Part shown: positions 60,601 through 64,000 of the stretch, one piece after another
Layout: each line of letters starts with the position of its first letter
Position numbering within the stretch: position 1 is the first letter of the stretch
Origin: Hydractinia symbiolongicarpus
Taxonomy: Eukaryota; Cnidaria; Hydrozoa; Anthoathecata; Hydractiniidae
Assembly: GCF_029227915.1 (NCBI RefSeq)
Contig: NC_079877.1
Span: 13,019,351 to 13,083,350, forward strand
Length of the DNA: 64,000 bases
Direction: 5' to 3'
Program-made: the position numbers and the translations under genes
The notes under the pieces: model-generated
What the model was told of the DNA's origin: nothing
Seen by the model: only the letters and a program-made list of their open reading frames with translations
Databases searched by the model: none

Positions 60601-63600
60601 TCAAAAAAACATTCCATCTCTAAAAGGGGAAATTTGGTCCAAAAATTCTGAAAAATGCACTTATGTTGGCACCATGCCTCTAACAGCCTCAGTTCAACCA
60701 CTACACAATTTCTTAGTTCGGTTATAAAGTTTTCCTCTTCCCTTTATTTTTTATCAGAAAAGTTGCAAGCATGCAAGAAAGTTTCTAGATTATAAACCAC
60801 TATACGGTGCTTCAAAAGACTGCACAGACTCACTTTTTCATATGCAATTCTTGGTAGCGAAAGCAGGAAAAGCAGCGCATATGAGAGTATTAAAAGTTAA
60901 AATTTTACGTAAAAATATACATACCTCGTTTCGCGGATTTGACTTGCTATGTCAGCGTTTGGATTCTGTCCAAATGTGTCCGGTTTGTCGACGTTTGGTA
61001 ACATGCTTATAAACTCACGATAAGTGTTAATAGGTCCGTCTTTCGGAATGTAAAAGTAAACGTTGGATGAAAATTTGTAAAATGGTACGGTCAGAACACC
61101 GTCGCAAAAGGCGTCACTGACGTACGTCATTAATAAGCGACGATCCCAGTCATCCGTCACATGTCCACCATAATTAACACCGGCAATCTTAAAAAAGAAG
61201 AAATAATCAATAACCATAAAAACCCCGACACACTGCAAGCTACAGCAGTAAAATATTAACAATTGATCCTTTTAAAAAATATCAGTGGGAACTAAATTTA
61301 TTAGTTCTTCTTAGTAAAGGATACTTTTACAAGCTAGAACATAAGGTTTTTTGGAAGTTACATATAAAAATATACACTGTTGTTACCAAATATTTCAGCG
61401 CATCCCACGGTGTGTCTTCATACTCGTCTAAGTAGATACTGAGCAGGTTTTCTGATACCTACACACAAAAAGTAGAGAGACGATTGAAAACTAGTGACCC
61501 GATGAATTAAAAAAATAACAGAGATAGATTCATTTCAACGAAAAAAATAAATAAATAAATAAAAACATACTTCGAAATCAGAGTCATTGAATCCATACGG
61601 TATATTCCAACCAAGTTGTAAAAATTTCTTTCGTTCAAGTAGCACACTGTGAAAGAAACACAACGAAAATAAAAGTTTTCGATATTTCTCTTGTTGTTGA
61701 CATCGAGCAAATTGTTGTTCAGTCACCAGTTGGTAGAGTCGCTTCATGTTGGCTTTCAAACCCTAAAATCAATTCACAAAATAATCTAAAAATTGGTTCT
61801 CGCAAAATTAGGAAATTATTAAAGAAAGCAAGAGGCAGGATTAATGAGAACATTCAGAATTATTTGAAGAACATAAAATATATTATCCTTTAACAGAGTC
61901 TATTAAATGTTTCAACAATTTCAAGGTCTATTTACATCTTTCCCAAAAATGGCAGTATTGAAGACTTAAACCTACGGGAAGTTAACTATTAAAGTGCAAA
62001 CAAAACAAATTAATACGAGGCAATGTTTAATAACTAGAAATGTTTCTAAAATATGTATATCTCAAGTTTTCAAAGTTTTTCTCCAAGGTTGATGGGTATG
62101 CAAGATCTCCAAGGTCGCCCAATGTGATTTTAACGTTTATAAGGTCTGGCAGGCGCCCTGTTATAGTCTGAAACTTCTTTACATAACCAGCATCTGATTC
62201 AGCTCGCGGATACTTCCTTATGTTAAATTTTTTTACAAATGTACAGAAAATGACAATTTTAAAATAGGGATTTAAATCTCAAGGTACCTTTGGTGGTTCG
62301 GTGGTCATCTTTATACCAGCTTGTAAAATAGAGATGGGAAACTCTGGATGCGGACTGCTACTCAACCAAATACGAAAGTCAGGGTGTGGCTTTTCAACTT
62401 GAAGTTGTTCCACCAGTTTGTCCAACTGTGGCATCCAACTCAAAGATAGATGACAATTTGCTAAGAACACCCAATTTCCTTCTCGTACCCCCTCCTTGAT
62501 CATTCTTGTTGCAATTGGGGCTTGACCTTGACCCAGTGACAAAGCATGAAACCTGTTGTTCATGCCGCATGATTCAGCCAACTGCAACAAAGCACTGGTA
62601 GGATCCTACGATATATATTGTGTTACGTTTATGTATATAAAAACAGTATTACCACATTATGAATTATAAAAGGTGCTAAAAACGGGCAGTTGATTTTTGA
62701 CTTTAGAAACTTACACAAAAGCCGAGTTAATGACGGGGAAATTGTTTCTGAGCAACGAGGACAAAAACATCAGGCTATTTAGTATAGACTTTTAACAATT
62801 ACAATTAAAATCACTCCTGTTGATTTTGATTCCGTATCAAAACAAACTTTCAATTATCTTATTTTCGAGATTGCTCAAAAGGGATAGCAAAAAATATTTT
62901 TTTAAATTACTGGTAAAAAAGCAGCCAATTACAAAAACATTAATTCATTAACAGGTTGTCTATATTGTTGTAATAAAATGGGTATAATTTCTTGTACCTG
63001 GACCTTGAGTGGTATGGTTATTACAATGTTTATTAGAATACGCGATAATGGAGAGCAGCCTCAATGAGGGAGATCTAACATGAGCACTTACCACGCCTGG
63101 CGACAACACAAAGATAAGAGGGGTGCGTGTGGTGGAGTCTTCAAGTACTGCGCGCATGTCCAAGACAGGTGGCTCAACAAATCTGTGTAAAAGAGGGCGA
63201 AATAAAAGTACACATAGACTACAGTTTGGATGTATCTGTGAAGAAACTTACTTTGATCCTAAATTATTCACAATGAAAGATGATGCGCAAAATGATACAC
63301 GATCTGGTCGTAACGATCTCACGATAAGCATACGTTGAAGCTCGTTGCACGCATTCTCCCATTCACCTGAAATAAAATGATAACTAAGTAAAGCGCTCTA
63401 ATGAAAAATGAACATTTTAAATCTAGTGAATATAAAACACACTTGGTAAAGATGCGTTTTCGGGTTCAGCAGAAGTAAACCAAATATTCCAGTCACGTGG
63501 ATATTGTTCGAACGACGCAATCATCCCATGAAAATTTGGTAACCTTTGAAAAAATATCAACATGGGTTACGCTTATATAGTTTTCAAACAATTGGAAAAT

Positions 63601-63871
63601 ATCTAATTCTTTCTTATTGAAGATGAATCCACAAAGAGTTAATGGGAAATCCACATACTTATCCAACTCCGTTATGTTATCCCAAGCTCCATCAGACAAC
63701 CAAGTCGAGCATGGATTATCCATTTGTTCTTCTCGATCAAGCACAACGCCACCACGAAGAAAGAAATTGTATTCGTCCATGTTGACTTTACCTGAAGCTT
63801 CAAGTATTTTGGCACACATTTGAAATGAAAAAAGCAACTTGTGTTTTTCAAACAAACCACGGCAGGTATAC
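57681..63871 (-). CDS. DNAH2: Dynein axonemal heavy chain 2, C-terminal 14 exons (gene continues beyond window)
   Basis: Exons on the minus strand: 63871-63659, 63543-63443, 63366-63252, 63182-63092, 62605-62288, 61762-61571, 61458-61387, 61187-60925, 60053-59861, 59464-59315, 59173-58997, 58893-58819, 58224-58074, 57835-57681 (stop). All keep frame, about 754 aa. They cover the end of the motor ring and the C-terminal domain: [144 protein letters not shown], ending [15 protein letters not shown]. The wording matches the DNAH2 type (inner-arm dynein f/I1 beta heavy chain) better than other axonemal chains I considered. Known role: force generation in cilia and flagella. The 5' part is off the right edge. 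Confidence 0.93.
59578..59802. repeat. (ACA/ACG) trinucleotide repeat in a DNAH2 intron
   Basis: An uninterrupted run of ACA, ACG and occasional GCA triplets about 225 bp long, in the 396-bp intron between exons 59861-60053 and 59315-59464. On the transcribed strand it is (GTT/GTC)n, the same vocabulary as the MCCC1 intron 15 minisatellite. It opens false low-complexity frames on the minus strand (Ser/Leu runs). Confidence 0.93.
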
Positions 63872-64000
63872 CTGGAATAAAAAAAAACATGTATTGTCGC
63901 GAGGAGACCCAATTCACAGTTAACTTAAACATATCCTTAAACTTCTTGACACCTCAAACTTTCTGTGTGGTTTCTTGGCTTTTATGCACATTTTTAGACA

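Overview
This is nuclear genomic DNA of an animal. It is AT-rich and intron-rich: introns are bounded by GT/AG, exons are mostly 50-300 bp, and there is a large load of transposable elements. An axonemal dynein heavy chain, a secreted astacin with two ShKT domains, a mitochondrial carboxylase with a biotinyl domain, Penelope-like and LINE elements, and a THAP/P-element-like transposon all fit a metazoan. The ShKT-tailed astacin and the TE mix suggest a cnidarian, but that is inference. Nothing points to a bacterium, and there is no operon structure.

Layout. Positions 1-12,814 are gene-poor; I find only a decayed LINE (about 10.1-10.7 kb), a 29-bp minisatellite and small duplications. At 12,815-18,754 (minus) lies a three-exon gene for mitochondrial ribosomal protein bL17m (MRPL17). 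Its introns hold a 2.9-kb hAT-like element that itself carries two head-to-tail Helitron-like copies, and a MITE-like element carrying a SINE. A 302-bp divergent promoter separates it from BMS1 (19,057-33,231, plus), a 24-exon ribosome-biogenesis GTPase whose introns hold at least three non-autonomous DNA transposons. From 34.0 to 38.4 kb is a transposon graveyard: a scrambled THAP/P-element-like transposon with inverted ends, a truncated LINE reverse transcriptase, a perfectly repeated 285-bp tRNA-derived SINE array and a (TA)n tract. From 39.0 to 57.1 kb (plus) is MCCC1, the biotin-carrying alpha subunit of 3-methylcrotonyl-CoA carboxylase, with 21 well-supported exons and a candidate first exon at 39,030. 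Between them lie a SINE, a LINE remnant and a Penelope-like element whose 3' end is present as a 402-bp inverted duplicate. The large MCCC1 intron 45,780-51,085 contains a whole nine-exon astacin metalloprotease gene on the opposite strand, plus a decayed transposase-like remnant. From 57,681 to the right edge (minus) are the last 14 exons of DNAH2, tail-to-tail with MCCC1.

Exon joins were checked by reading phase. Summed coding lengths are multiples of three for BMS1 (1,168 aa), MRPL17 (229 aa) and the astacin (357 aa). All junctions of MCCC1 exons 2-22 and of the DNAH2 exons keep frame. The only unresolved join is MCCC1 exon 1 to exon 2. The genes are not a functional unit: two serve ribosome production (cytosolic SSU and mitochondrial LSU), one leucine catabolism in mitochondria, one ciliary motility and one extracellular proteolysis.
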